DNA of 50,904 bases from Akkermansiaceae bacterium (GCA_903888515.1 CAISTY010000146.1:1-50904), one strand, 5' to 3'. Positions 16,921 to 26,200 are shown, counted from the stretch's first letter. The notes: generated from the letters alone by a model not told the origin. Translations and numbers: made by a program.

Positions 16921-17361
16921 ATGAAGCCCCGCCTCAGCCTGAGCAGCAATTTCTCTCATCTGCAATCGCATGATGAGCAGCTTCTGCGGCTCGGAATGCT
17001 TGGCGAGCGGTATTTTGCGGACGATCCCAATACCTGCCTCCTGAAACTGCGGCAATTGGCCGAGGTCCTGACACAGCTCGTGGCGTCCAATGTCGGGATT
17101 TTCGATAGGGTGGAGGAAAGCCAATACGAGCTTCTGAGCCGCCTCCGGGACCACGGCATTCTTCCAGCCGAGATCTACCAACTGTTTGGCGAGGTCCGCC
17201 GCACCGGCAATGCCGCATACCTGAATGACCCCGACATTGCCGCGCGTGTCCGGTTCATCGGGACATTTTCCCGCTGCGGGCGTTCGCGTAGTGTTGCGCG
17301 AGGCCCGTGGCCAGGGCGTCGGCGTACTCGCGGAAAATCGAGGGCTGGGATTTGCCGTTGA
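16921..17361 (+). pseudogene. 5' fragment of a type I restriction HsdR gene (DUF4145-like N-terminus)
   Basis: Residues 1-~105 match the N-terminal domain of one HsdR/DEAD restriction helicase lineage: SNFSHLQ, LRLGMLGERYFADDPNTCLLKLRQLAEVL and YELLSRLRDHGILP...LFGEVRRTGNAAYLND. The match ends near base 17245 and the remaining ~40 residues (RSRSVARGPW...) are the antisense of the amidase gene 3' end. So an hsdR gene was cut after about 320 bp, and the amidase or its 3' flank lies at the breakpoint. No hsdM or hsdS remains nearby. Confidence 0.75.
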
Positions 17362-18544
17362 TTTTGCGGCGGCCCGTGTAATCGCCGGCCTGGAGGCGGG
17401 GGTGGTCGAGGGTGGAGTTCATGACGAATGGCTCCATGAAGATGACGGGGCAGTGGTAGAGGCGGTTGGCGAGCAGGTTGCGGGCCCACAGATAGGGGTG
17501 GCCGTTGACCGGCAGGGCATTGGCGGATCCCGGCGCATAGACAAATGGCGGCAGGCCGCTGAGTGCCGCGAAGGTGTCGGCCACGCTGGCTCCGACGAGC
17601 GCCTCTTCCTCGTGAGTGCGGCGCAGCAGCCTTTCTAACAATGCGAAGCGTTGGTCGGAGAGGGCGACTTCCTCGTCGGTGTAGGCGCCGTTGAGCAGCA
17701 GGTGGAGGTGGCTGCGTTTGACAAGCGTGGGGTGGCTCGGATCGCCCCAGGGGTCGGCGTTGAAATGGAGGCAGAGCACGAGATCGGGTTTGAGGGTCTC
17801 GTTCACGAGTTTGGCGCGGGCGCGGATTTCCGCAGTACGGTAAAACAGGCGCTCGGCGAGTTTTTGCAGGGTGGCGGGGGAATCCGCGGGTTGGGCGGTG
17901 TCCTTGGCGATGGCAAGCAGGTTTTCCGGCCGCAAGGGGGTGACGGGTGCGTTTTGCGTGCGGACTAACGAAACCGTGGCGCCAAGCGCTTCGAGGCGCG
18001 GCTTGAGCAGCTTCGCCACAGTGAGAGTCATGTCGCCCTCGCGGATCGGGCTGCCGTCGCCAATCCGCAACCAGCGTTGTTCGAGGCGTGCCCACGAGCC
18101 GCCGATGTGGCCCGGGTCGATGGCGAGGCGCAGTCCTGTTAGAGGCTTGCCGGGCGGGGCGGGCGGCAGTTCGGCGGCGGATTTCCAATGGCGGGGAGTG
18201 GGTGAGGCGTGTCCGGGCGTGGCGAAGCGCAGGTGGAAAACCTCGGCGGCACCCGCGTTGCCGGTATGGATGCGAACTTCGGCGTCATCGATTTCGATGA
18301 ATTGTTTCCATGCGTTGCCGGTGGTGAAAACGGTGGTGAGGAGGCGCTCGAAATCCGCGCGGGTGAGGGTGTTTTGGAAAACCTCGAGCGAAGTCCAATC
18401 CGGCAATTCCGCAAGCGCCGAGAGGGCGGAAGAAGGCGGTGGGCTGGTCACGGGTGGCAAGGAATGCGGACGGAACAGAAACACCAGCCCAACAAGACCC
18501 AAAACGATCAGAAGCAGAACGAAGCGTTTGAAGGAACGGGACAT
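17255..18544 (-). CDS. N-acetylmuramoyl-L-alanine amidase (Amidase_3), membrane-anchored
   Basis: A 429-residue protein from ATG 18544; the longer frame to 18649 adds no leader-like sequence. A single hydrophobic segment at 7-24 (RFVLLLIVLGLVGLVFLF) anchors or exports it. After a ~110-residue linker domain, the Amidase_3 domain carries the zinc-site residues H146 (DPGHIGG), E169 (REGD) and H260 (LCLHFNAD). It cleaves the bond between MurNAc and the stem peptide, for cell separation or wall turnover. The final region MEPFVMNS is likely the C-terminal Glu segment. Its 3' end overlaps an hsdR fragment on the opposite strand. Confidence 0.88.
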   Translation of the reverse strand: MSRSFKRFVLLLIVLGLVGLVFLFRPHSLPPVTSPPPSSALSALAELPDWTSLEVFQNTLTRADFERLLTTVFTTGNAWKQFIEIDDAEVRIHTGNAGAAEVFHLRFATPGHASPTPRHWKSAAELPPAPPGKPLTGLRLAIDPGHIGGSWARLEQRWLRIGDGSPIREGDMTLTVAKLLKPRLEALGATVSLVRTQNAPVTPLRPENLLAIAKDTAQPADSPATLQKLAERLFYRTAEIRARAKLVNETLKPDLVLCLHFNADPWGDPSHPTLVKRSHLHLLLNGAYTDEEVALSDQRFALLERLLRRTHEEEALVGASVADTFAALSGLPPFVYAPGSANALPVNGHPYLWARNLLANRLYHCPVIFMEPFVMNSTLDHPRLQAGDYTGRRKINGKSQPSIFREYADALATGLAQHYANARSGKMSR

Positions 18545-18684
18545 GCGGAAAATTGGTTTGTCGGCGGGCGGGCGGTTGTGGGCTTGCTCTACAAGAAAGG
18601 GCGCATCAGTTCTTTCGTTGTCTAGATTGACGCCCGCCCTCCACCGCAAATTCCAGCAATGATCGACCAGGGTTCTTTACCGGC

Positions 18685-18869
18685 TCACGTCAGCGCGGTC
18701 ACTTGCAAACCGGCGTGAGAAGCAAGTGCTCTCTGTCGTTGATCGAAAGTTAGAAATTCGGTGGCCGATATCTCCAGGGCGCATGGGATACGACGCGTGC
18801 CTGCACTGCTTCCGAACCCTGCTCCCGAATGTAGAGTTTGAGCAGCGCACTGGTATCGAGATAGAGCAT
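18685..18869 (-). pseudogene. VapC-family PIN toxin with internal deletion and frameshift
   Basis: From ATG 18869 the frame gives MLYLDTSALLKLYIREQGSE, the canonical VapC N-terminus with its first catalytic Asp, then diverges and stops at 18750. In another frame a VapC C-terminus follows: EFLTFDQRQRALASHAGLQV to TGA 18685-18687. The ~70-80 residues between, with the remaining PIN acidic residues, are deleted. The fragment begins 2 bp after the antitoxin stop, so the operon structure is preserved. Confidence 0.8.
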
Positions 18870-18871
18870 GA

Positions 18872-19102
18872 TTACCAGCGCCCCTCCCGGTCGGCGGCGA
18901 TGGTTTCCTCTGCGGATCGACCGCAAGCGGGAATGGCCGTGGCGAGGTGGTCTTCCCACACCAAAATCCGGCGGGGAGCGGCCGGGACGATGCGCACGGT
19001 GGGACGTCCGCGATTGATGACCTCGAAGGTTTCGCCGTCTCGAACCTGAGCTTCGACCTCTGACCAATGAGCCTTCATTTCGCGCACGGTGATGGTTTTC
19101 AT
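18872..19102 (-). CDS. Phd/YefM-family antitoxin (orphaned VapB-type partner)
   Basis: A 76-residue protein from ATG 19102 (ATG 19117 adds five residues). It begins MKTITVREMKAHWSEVE, the Phd/YefM DNA-binding N-terminus, then VRDGETFEVINRGRPTVRIVP, the beta-wing, and ends in a flexible tail that would normally cap the toxin. The gene is intact whereas the following VapC is deleted internally. An antitoxin without its toxin can persist as an autorepressor or protect against related toxins. No clear palindrome is visible upstream. Confidence 0.85.
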   Translation of the reverse strand: MKTITVREMKAHWSEVEAQVRDGETFEVINRGRPTVRIVPAAPRRILVWEDHLATAIPACGRSAEETIAADREGRW

Positions 19103-19269
19103 GGCTTGAGTATTCATTGGATTCGCGTTTTGTCAAACCTTGGATTTTCACAATGTAAACCAACATGCTGATGACAGGATCAGGATCCCTGCTGGGGAAT
19201 TGGATTGTCGGCGGGCGGGAGAGTGTGGATGCTCCGCACGGGAACTTATTCCAGCCCGAATCTTTTACC

Positions 19270-20091
19270 ATGTCCGCGATCCGCATTTTATTTCTCGGTG
19301 ATATTGTCGGTGAACCCGGCCGCAAGGCGGTGATCGAACAACTGCCCATCCTCAAGCAGAGGGAAGCTCTCGATTTCATCATCGTCAACGGTGAGAACGC
19401 CGCCGGAGGAAAAGGCATCACTCCCAAGATCGCCATCGATCTGCTGCGCGCCGGTGCCGCCGTCATCACTACCGGCGATCATGTCTGGGACCAACAGGAC
19501 ATCGTGGCATATTTCCCGACCGAACCGCGCCTGCTGCGGCCGCTCAACTATCCGGCAGGGACTCCGGGCCACGGCAGCGTGGTGTTGGAAACCCCCAAGG
19601 GCCGCATCGCGGTGATCCAAGTGCAGGGCCGCTCGTTCATCCAACCGCCTTTGGAAAACCCCTTCCTCGCGGCGGAACAGGAAGCGGCAAGGCTGCGCGC
19701 CGACGGCGTGGCGGTCATCGTCGTGGACATGCACGCGGAAACGACCAGCGAGAAAATCGCCATGGGGCGCCTGCTCGATGGCACAGTCTCGGCGGTGCTC
19801 GGCACCCACACCCATGTGCAGACGGCGGATGAAACGATATTCCCGGGAGGCACCGGGTATTTGACTGATGCCGGCATGTGCGGACCCGAGGAATCCGTGC
19901 TCGGCCGCAACATCGACTCGGTCGTCTGGCGCTTCAAAACCAGCATGCCCACCCGCTTCCCGATTGCCAAAGGCGCGGTGCGGATCTGCGGCGCGATCAT
20001 CGACGTGGATTCTAACAGCGGCACATGCCTGGCCATCAAACGCCTGTCGGCATTGCATCCGGCACTGGCGGAAGCGGAAACGGAAGCGTAG
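19270..20091 (+). CDS. YmdB-family (TIGR00282) metallophosphoesterase
   Basis: A 273-residue protein; start at ATG 19270, because the family N-terminus is IRILFLGDIVGEPGRKAV. Dinuclear metal site residues are visible in LGDIVG, IIVNGENAAGG, TGDHVWDQ, VDMHAETTSEK and LGTHTHVQTADE. The Bacillus homologue hydrolyses 2',3'-cyclic nucleotides and affects motility versus biofilm decisions. The gene is full length and alone, with ~150 bp upstream that show no gene. It converges with the prenyltransferase-fold gene at 20116. Confidence 0.95.
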   Translation: MSAIRILFLGDIVGEPGRKAVIEQLPILKQREALDFIIVNGENAAGGKGITPKIAIDLLRAGAAVITTGDHVWDQQDIVAYFPTEPRLLRPLNYPAGTPGHGSVVLETPKGRIAVIQVQGRSFIQPPLENPFLAAEQEAARLRADGVAVIVVDMHAETTSEKIAMGRLLDGTVSAVLGTHTHVQTADETIFPGGTGYLTDAGMCGPEESVLGRNIDSVVWRFKTSMPTRFPIAKGAVRICGAIIDVDSNSGTCLAIKRLSALHPALAEAETEA

Positions 20092-20115
20092 CCGGGAGAC
20101 GCCCGCTTGTCAGAT

Positions 20116-21654
20116 TCAGGGAAGACCGGCGCGTCCTTTGTGAATGGCGCCGCCATCGGTGCTCAGGAAACGATAATAGACTTCCAGCATCATGGTGCAG
20201 AGAGCGGTGCTGAAGACGTTGTTGTTCACATGGGCGGATCCGGGGGAGGCACCCCATGATCCATCCGCCAACTGGTTGCCGACCAACTGTTCGCGCATCA
20301 GATTATTGTATTTTTTCCAATCGTCACCGCCGCGCTGCATCATGGCCTGGGATTCGTAGTAAGCCGCATAAAGGTTGGCACCTGTCTTGTAATCGAACTT
20401 CACGTTTTCCAACACTTGTTTGGCAGCCTTGGCGACCTGCGGTGATTTGCCTTTGTCCCACATTTGATTGCACAGCATGCCAACCCCGGTGAGCGGTTGG
20501 TAGCCGGCGCCACCCGGACCATTATAGCCGAAGTTGCCGGTGGAGCCCTGCAAGGAATTCACATAGTTGAGCCCTTTGGAAACGCAGTCGGCCATGCCAT
20601 TGAATTTGACGCTGGTCACATGGCTGCACGCCTTGAGTGCCTGGAGTTGCCAACCGACGATAGAGAGATCGGTATGGCCGTCATACATGGCGTATTGATA
20701 GGCCCAGCCGCCGTTTTCATTCTGGCTGTCGATGATGATTTGGCCGGCTTTTTGGGTGATCTCTTCGAGATGTTTGAGAAAGGGCCACTTGGATCCTTGG
20801 CACAAGGTGGCAGCCTCGGCGAGCGCGTAGGTGGCGATGGCGTGTTCATAACAGAATGGCTGGCTCTTGGGATCGGCCCCCATCAGGCCGTTGTTTTTCA
20901 TGCCATGATCGATCAGATAGACGATTCCCTTCGCGACGGTTTCGCCGAATTCCCTGGAGTCCACGGTTTCGCAGTGGCCGAAATAAGCGAGCAATACGAG
21001 GCCGGTCATGGCCGTTTTGTGCTGGTCTTCCCAGGAACCGTCGGGTTTCTGTTGGGTTTTGAACCAGCGCAGGGCTTTAAGCACGGCGTCCTCGCAGGCA
21101 GGTGTGCCGCCATTCGCGCGCATGCGGGCAGCACGGTCGTCCTTGGAACAACGCTTGCTGAAGACAGGGGGCAAAGGACCGAAGGGCCTGTTCAAGACAT
21201 TGGGGCCACCCCGGAGATGGCCGTTGCCATCGCCGGAACCAAAACTGGAACCCAGGCCGGAGCCGCCCATGCCGGCCGGACCGCCGCCGCCCGGGAGCGA
21301 TTTCAACACATCCTGTTCCCCGAGATCGATGCCCTGATGAATGTCGGCAAAATTCGAAAGAGCACCCACGGCGACAACACGTTTGACATCATGGGACGGG
21401 GCGATTTGCATGAGTTTCTTGTTCTGCGAGGCGGTTTGCACGCCGCGGTCCCCGCCGCCAGGCTCCCCGCCGCTAATGAACTCGGTGGGAGACTCGGGTA
21501 TCTTGATGGTAATCATCCAAATGGTGGCGATGATCAGCAAGACCACATGAAAAACAACCGCGAAGGTGAGGGCTTCGCCGCCGATTTTTGACCAGACCCC
21601 CGGTTGCAGTTTTTCCGGAGCTTTCACAACGACCTGATGAGTATGTTGGTGCAT
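20116..21654 (-). CDS. membrane-anchored prenyltransferase/terpene-cyclase-fold protein (paralogue 2)
   Basis: A 512-residue protein: short cytoplasmic N-terminus, one membrane helix at ~30-50 (LTFAVVFHVVLLIIATIWMI), a Gly-rich linker (~60-180, including GGGGPAGMGGSGLGSSFG), then an alpha/alpha-toroid domain of the squalene-cyclase type (~185-500) with QW-like motifs QQKPDGSW, NENGGWAYQ and LADGSW. The cyclase DxDD catalytic motif is absent, so it is not a terpene cyclase. Such anchored toroid proteins are common in Verrucomicrobia and Planctomycetes and their role is unknown. The N-terminal helix recalls TonB/ExbD-type anchors. It is a tandem paralogue of the gene at 21796. Confidence 0.85.
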   Translation of the reverse strand: MHQHTHQVVVKAPEKLQPGVWSKIGGEALTFAVVFHVVLLIIATIWMITIKIPESPTEFISGGEPGGGDRGVQTASQNKKLMQIAPSHDVKRVVAVGALSNFADIHQGIDLGEQDVLKSLPGGGGPAGMGGSGLGSSFGSGDGNGHLRGGPNVLNRPFGPLPPVFSKRCSKDDRAARMRANGGTPACEDAVLKALRWFKTQQKPDGSWEDQHKTAMTGLVLLAYFGHCETVDSREFGETVAKGIVYLIDHGMKNNGLMGADPKSQPFCYEHAIATYALAEAATLCQGSKWPFLKHLEEITQKAGQIIIDSQNENGGWAYQYAMYDGHTDLSIVGWQLQALKACSHVTSVKFNGMADCVSKGLNYVNSLQGSTGNFGYNGPGGAGYQPLTGVGMLCNQMWDKGKSPQVAKAAKQVLENVKFDYKTGANLYAAYYESQAMMQRGGDDWKKYNNLMREQLVGNQLADGSWGASPGSAHVNNNVFSTALCTMMLEVYYRFLSTDGGAIHKGRAGLP

Positions 21655-21755
21655 GGCAATACCTTTCTACTTCAACAACTACGAACATGACTCAGGAGCC
21701 CTGGTTTGTAAAGATCTTTTTTCGGAATTCTCAGGGTATTGCGGTACCTTGGCTG

Positions 21756-21773
21756 GCGAGTCTGGAGACTCGC
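21756..21773. repeat. hairpin between the two toroid paralogues
   Basis: GCGAGTCT-GG-AGACTCGC, a perfect 8-bp stem 23 bp before the downstream end of the 21796 gene. It resembles other palindromic elements in the window and has no T-run. Confidence 0.55.
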
Positions 21774-21795
21774 GGTCCGTGGCGGTTGTAACCCA

Positions 21796-23382
21796 TCAGA
21801 TTCCGGAAAGTCCGGCGCGTCCTTTGTGAGTGCCGCCGCCCCCGGTGCTCAGGAAGCGGTAATAAACTTCCAGCATCAGGATGCAGAGAGTGGTGCGGTA
21901 CAATTCGTTGGAGACGTAAGTGCTGGGCCCGCCCCGAATCTTATTGCCACCGCCGGGCGCCTTCCACGAGCCATCGGCATTCTGATTGTCGAGCAACTGA
22001 TCGCGGAACATGTGGTTGTATTTTTTCCACTCCGCGCCGCCGCGCTGGATCATGGCTTGGGACTCGTAATAGTGGCAGTAAAGATCCGCGAACGGGGTGT
22101 TGTAATCGAACTTTGATTTCGCCAACACATAATCCGCCGCCTTGCGGACTTCCGGGCCTTTGTCTTTGCCCCACATTTGATTGCACAGCATGCCGACGCC
22201 GGTGAGCGGGTGGTAACCTCCATGATTGCCAGTTCCCGTTTTCGTGTAGCCGTAACCGCCATCGCTGTTCTGACAGGAATTCACAAACTTGAGAGCGCGC
22301 GCAATACTGTCGTCCATGCCATTGAGTTTGATGTTGGTCACATGGCTGCACGCCTTGAGTGCCTGGATTTGCCAGCCGACGATCGAGACATCGGCACGAC
22401 CGTCATAGATGGCGTATTGATAGGCCCAGCCGCCGCTCTGGTGTTGGTTGTCGATGATATACTGGCCGGCTTTTTGGGTGATCGCTTCGAGGTCTTTGAG
22501 ATGGGGCCACTTGGTTTCCTTGCACAAGGTGGCCGCCTCGGCGAGCGCGTAGGTGGCGATGGCGTGTTCATAACAAAATGGCTGGGTGTTGGAATTGGTC
22601 GCCAGTTTACCGTTGTTTTTCATGCCCAGGTCTATCAGATAGGTGATGCCCTTGGCGGTGGACTCGCCGAATTCCGGGGAGACCACGGTTTCGCAGTGGC
22701 CGAGATAAGCGAGCAGAGCGAGGCCGGTCATGGCGGGTTTGTTCGATTTGCCCCAGGAGCCGTTGGCTTTCTGCTGGGACTTGATCCAGCGCAGTCCCTT
22801 GAGCACGGCATCCTCGCACGCGGGCGTACCGCCATTTTCGCGCAGGCGGGCAGCACGATCATCCTTGGAACAACGCTTTTTCAGCGCCTCGGGGATCAGG
22901 CCGAAGAACTTGCCCGCACCACTGCCCGCACCAAAACCGCTGCCACTGCCACTGCCGTTGCCGAAGCCTGTACCGGTGCCTTTGCCGCCCAAGCCGCCGG
23001 ACAAGCCACCGCTGGCCAGCGATGTCAACGGTGACATTTCGCCGAAAGTCTCGCCGGGTTCGGGAAGCGAATAGGTGGATTTGGCACCTTCCGCAAAGAC
23101 CCGCTTGACATTGGTGGACGGGGTGATCTGGGCGCGTTTCTTTTGCTGTACTTTGGTTTGCGCCGCACGCTCGCCGCCGCCGCCGTCACCACCGGGTAGG
23201 AAATCGACAGCATTTTTCTGCGGTATGATGACGGTTTGGAAAATCCAGATTGCGCCGATGATCAACAGGATCACATGAAACAGAATGGCGAAGGTCAACG
23301 CGCCGCCGCCGACTCTCTGCCAGAATGGCAGCCGGCGTTCGGTCGGCAGTTCCTCACCCTCTATGGAAAATCGGGTATCCAT
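21796..23382 (-). CDS. membrane-anchored prenyltransferase/terpene-cyclase-fold protein (paralogue 1)
   Basis: A 528-residue tandem paralogue of the gene at 20116, with the same layout: N-terminal membrane helix (~30-52, GALTFAILFHVILLIIGAIW), Gly/Ser-rich linker (~60-175, GTGFGNGSGSGSGFGAGSGA), toroid domain with QKANGSW, QSGGWAYQ and NADGSW repeats, and the same C-terminal ending RFLST-GG-HKGRAGL. The shared tail and anchor mean both likely act in the same place, probably facing the periplasm. No catalytic DxDD motif is seen. A duplication followed by divergence of the linkers is the simplest history. The two could be cotranscribed from upstream of 23382 across a 141-bp gap. Confidence 0.85.
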   Translation of the reverse strand: MDTRFSIEGEELPTERRLPFWQRVGGGALTFAILFHVILLIIGAIWIFQTVIIPQKNAVDFLPGGDGGGGERAAQTKVQQKKRAQITPSTNVKRVFAEGAKSTYSLPEPGETFGEMSPLTSLASGGLSGGLGGKGTGTGFGNGSGSGSGFGAGSGAGKFFGLIPEALKKRCSKDDRAARLRENGGTPACEDAVLKGLRWIKSQQKANGSWGKSNKPAMTGLALLAYLGHCETVVSPEFGESTAKGITYLIDLGMKNNGKLATNSNTQPFCYEHAIATYALAEAATLCKETKWPHLKDLEAITQKAGQYIIDNQHQSGGWAYQYAIYDGRADVSIVGWQIQALKACSHVTNIKLNGMDDSIARALKFVNSCQNSDGGYGYTKTGTGNHGGYHPLTGVGMLCNQMWGKDKGPEVRKAADYVLAKSKFDYNTPFADLYCHYYESQAMIQRGGAEWKKYNHMFRDQLLDNQNADGSWKAPGGGNKIRGGPSTYVSNELYRTTLCILMLEVYYRFLSTGGGGTHKGRAGLSGI

Positions 23383-23449
23383 GACAGGTTTTCATGTAAC
23401 GCGTGATATCCGCAGTATCATCTTGTGCAAGCGTAGCTGTCCGCCCCAC

Positions 23450-23632
23450 ATGAACAAGTTATTTCGTTGGGAAATCCAACTTCTAGCGACGATAGGCCGC
23501 ATTTCCGTGGGCATGTTCCTTTCACGCGTGCACTCCAAGGGCAAGGACGGTCGCCAATACGTCTGCTACAGCGCATCCTGCGAATGGGTCCGCCTTGATG
23601 GCGGCATCACCTATCAGGCCCATATCACCTGA
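23450..23632 (+). pseudogene. small ORF, possible relic of an IS1634-like transposase N-terminus
   Basis: A 60-codon frame from ATG 23450. The segment GMFLSRVHSKGKDGRQYVCY followed by ASCEWVRLDGGITYQ resembles the start of IS1634/IS4-group transposases (a MFLR--K-KDG--Y-Y--L-ESVR pattern) and then ends at TGA, far short of a transposase. It could equally be an unrelated small protein. It lies in the ~260-bp gap between cphA and the toroid gene, on the opposite strand to both. Confidence 0.35.
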
Positions 23633-23644
23633 CAAAATCCGGCA

Positions 23645-26200
23645 TCACGCTTCCGTGTGGCGCATGGCGATGTGGGCGAGGGCTTCTTCGATGCGGTCGA
23701 TGAGGATCAGGCACAAATCACCGGGTTGCAAACGCAACAGGGCGGCATCAATGGCAAGCAACTCGCCGCGGATCTCCTCGATATGGGTGGTGCGGCAGGC
23801 GTTGACCAAGCCTTCACGCAACAGGGCCAGCACTTCCCCGTCGGCACGTCCGCGCTGACAGTCGTCCTGATAGAGAATCACTTCATCAAACACGTCCCCG
23901 AGAATTTCCGTTTGCAGGCGGATGTCACAATCGCGGCGGTCGCCCGCACCGCTGATGACGACATAGCGGCGTTTGGCGGGCATGCTTTCCACGGCTTGCA
24001 CCAGCGCACGGATGGCGTCGGGATTATGGCCGTAATCCGCAATCAGGGTGGCCTTGCGATAGTTGAAAACATTGAAGCGACCCGGCGCGGTTTTCGCATC
24101 ATTGACGAAATTGGCCAAGCCGCGGCGGATGATACCCCACGGAATGCCCAAGCCCCAGGCGGCGGCGGTGGCGGCCATGGCATTCTCGACTTGAAACAGG
24201 ATGGTGCCGTTGCGGGTGAGCGGAATGTCCTCCATGTCGATCCGGAAACGCAGCTTGCCTTTGGCGGCGATGATTTGCCCGTCCTCCACGAACACCCCGC
24301 GCTTGCCTTGCGCGAGGTGGTTGGCGAGTACGCGCTCGTGGCGGTCGTGCGCGAAAAAAGTAACCGATCCCGGGCAGGCGCGCGCCATGCCGGCCACGAT
24401 CGGGTCGGCCGCATTGAGTACGGCCACGCCGTTTTGCGCCACGCTGTGGATGATGACGCGTTTGACGACGGCGAGGTCTTCCACAGTGCTGATATAATTG
24501 AGGCCGAGGTGATCTCCCATGCCGATGTTGGTGACCACGGCGACATTGCAGCGATCGAAGCCCAGACCTTCGCGCAAGATGCCGCCGCGCGCGGTTTCAA
24601 AAACGGCCGCTTCCACATCCGGATGAAACAGGATGTTGCGGGCACTGCGCGGACCACTGCAATCCCCCGTGTCAATACACCGGCCGGCGATATAGACTCC
24701 GTCGGAGTTGGTCATGCCCACCCGTTTGCCGGTTTGACCTAACAGATGCGCGATCAGGCGCACGGTGGTGGTTTTGCCGTTGGTTCCGGCCACGGCGACG
24801 AGCGGGATGCGGCCGTCTTCATGCACCGGGAACATCGTGGATATGATGGCTTCACCTACCGCACGGCCCTTGCCGAACGAGGGTTGGAGATGCATGCGCA
24901 GCCCGGGCGCGGCATTGACCTCGATCACTCCGCCCGTTTGGCTTTCCAAGGGCTTGAGGACGTTTTCACACACCACATCGACGCCACACACGTCGAGGCC
25001 CACCATGTTTGCCGCCGTCACGGCGCGGGCGGCCAGATCCTGATGAACATCGTCGGTGACATCGGTGGCGGTGCCGCCGGTGCTCAGGTTGGCATTGTTG
25101 CGCAGTGCCACCCGCGCTCCCTTGCGTGGCACCGCATCGGCATCGAAGCCCTGGTTGGCAAGCGTGGCCAAGGTGATATCATCAAAGCGGATGCGGGTGA
25201 GAATGGTGGCATGTCCATCGCCGCGCCGCGGGTCGCTGTTGACCTCATCGACGAGTTCCCGGATGCTGTGTTCGCCATCGCCGATGACGTGCGGCGGTTC
25301 GCGGCGGGCGGCGGCGACGAGGCGGTTGCCAATCACTAACAAGCGGAAATCATGGCCTGGCAGATATTGTTCCACCATGACCTTGGCACTGATTTCACTG
25401 GCTGCGGCGTAGGCGGCCATGACGTCTTCGCGGGACTCGATATTGGCGGCCACACCTTTGCCTTGGTGGCCGTCACGGGGTTTGACCACCACCGGGCCAC
25501 CGATTTCGCAAGCCGCGGTCCAGGCGTCCTCGGCATCCGTCACGGTGCGACCCATGGGCACCGGCACCCCGGCCGATGCTAACAAATACTTGGTGAGTTC
25601 CTTATCCTGCGCGACCGATTCGCCGATGACGCTGGTGCTGTCCATTTCCGCAGCTTGGATGCGCCGTTGTTTGCGGCCCCATCCGAACTGGACCAAGCTC
25701 CCTTCCGTTAGACGCCGGAACGGAATGCCACGCGCGACCGCCGCAGCGACGATCGCCCCGGTGCTGGGACCGAGTCGGACCTCCTCGTTCAGGATGCGCA
25801 GACGCTCAAGCGCGGCGGGCAGGTCGAATGGCAGGTCGTCATGGGCGGCGACGCAGAGTTCGCGGGCCAACTCAAAGGCCAGATGTCCGACGGATTCCTC
25901 GGTGTATTCAACGACCACCTGATAGACTCCGGGCTCGTAGGTGGCCACCGATCGGCTGAAGGCCACCGGACAGCCAATTTGTGCTTGCAGGCCGAAGGCT
26001 GCCAATTCGAGCGCGGAGGCCATGGCGGTGCCGGGTTGGAACGCGGCGATCTGGGGGAAGCGTTCACGCAAGCGATCTTCGAAACCTGGGAGTTGATCCA
26101 GACAGAGTTCGTTTTCGGCGCAGCGAACGACCGCTTGGATCGCGGTATGCAGGCTCCAAAGATTGGGCCCGCGCAGTGTCTGGATGCGAATGATGTTCAT
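23645..26200 (-). CDS. cphA: cyanophycin synthetase
   Basis: An 851-residue enzyme that makes the storage polymer multi-L-arginyl-poly-L-aspartate from Asp, Arg and ATP. It has the N-terminal domain starting IIRIQTLRGPNLW, the linker motif GRKQRRIQAAEMDSTS, an ATP-grasp domain (~220-480) with VVVKPRDGHQGKGV and the metal-binding VIEVNAAPGLRMHLQP (~426), and a Mur-ligase-like domain with P-loop GTNGKTTTVRL (~470) followed by NIGMGDHLG. All three domains and both active-site motif sets are present, so it should be active. Its ATG overlaps the stop of the upstream eroded paralogue by 4 bp, so the two are translationally coupled. A cyanophycinase gene is not in the window. Confidence 0.95.
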   Translation of the reverse strand: MNIIRIQTLRGPNLWSLHTAIQAVVRCAENELCLDQLPGFEDRLRERFPQIAAFQPGTAMASALELAAFGLQAQIGCPVAFSRSVATYEPGVYQVVVEYTEESVGHLAFELARELCVAAHDDLPFDLPAALERLRILNEEVRLGPSTGAIVAAAVARGIPFRRLTEGSLVQFGWGRKQRRIQAAEMDSTSVIGESVAQDKELTKYLLASAGVPVPMGRTVTDAEDAWTAACEIGGPVVVKPRDGHQGKGVAANIESREDVMAAYAAASEISAKVMVEQYLPGHDFRLLVIGNRLVAAARREPPHVIGDGEHSIRELVDEVNSDPRRGDGHATILTRIRFDDITLATLANQGFDADAVPRKGARVALRNNANLSTGGTATDVTDDVHQDLAARAVTAANMVGLDVCGVDVVCENVLKPLESQTGGVIEVNAAPGLRMHLQPSFGKGRAVGEAIISTMFPVHEDGRIPLVAVAGTNGKTTTVRLIAHLLGQTGKRVGMTNSDGVYIAGRCIDTGDCSGPRSARNILFHPDVEAAVFETARGGILREGLGFDRCNVAVVTNIGMGDHLGLNYISTVEDLAVVKRVIIHSVAQNGVAVLNAADPIVAGMARACPGSVTFFAHDRHERVLANHLAQGKRGVFVEDGQIIAAKGKLRFRIDMEDIPLTRNGTILFQVENAMAATAAAWGLGIPWGIIRRGLANFVNDAKTAPGRFNVFNYRKATLIADYGHNPDAIRALVQAVESMPAKRRYVVISGAGDRRDCDIRLQTEILGDVFDEVILYQDDCQRGRADGEVLALLREGLVNACRTTHIEEIRGELLAIDAALLRLQPGDLCLILIDRIEEALAHIAMRHTEA

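Noticed and set aside
20116..23382. Squalene-hopene cyclases
   Set aside because: Only the toroid repeats match; the DxDD acid motif is missing and there is a membrane anchor with a Gly-rich linker.
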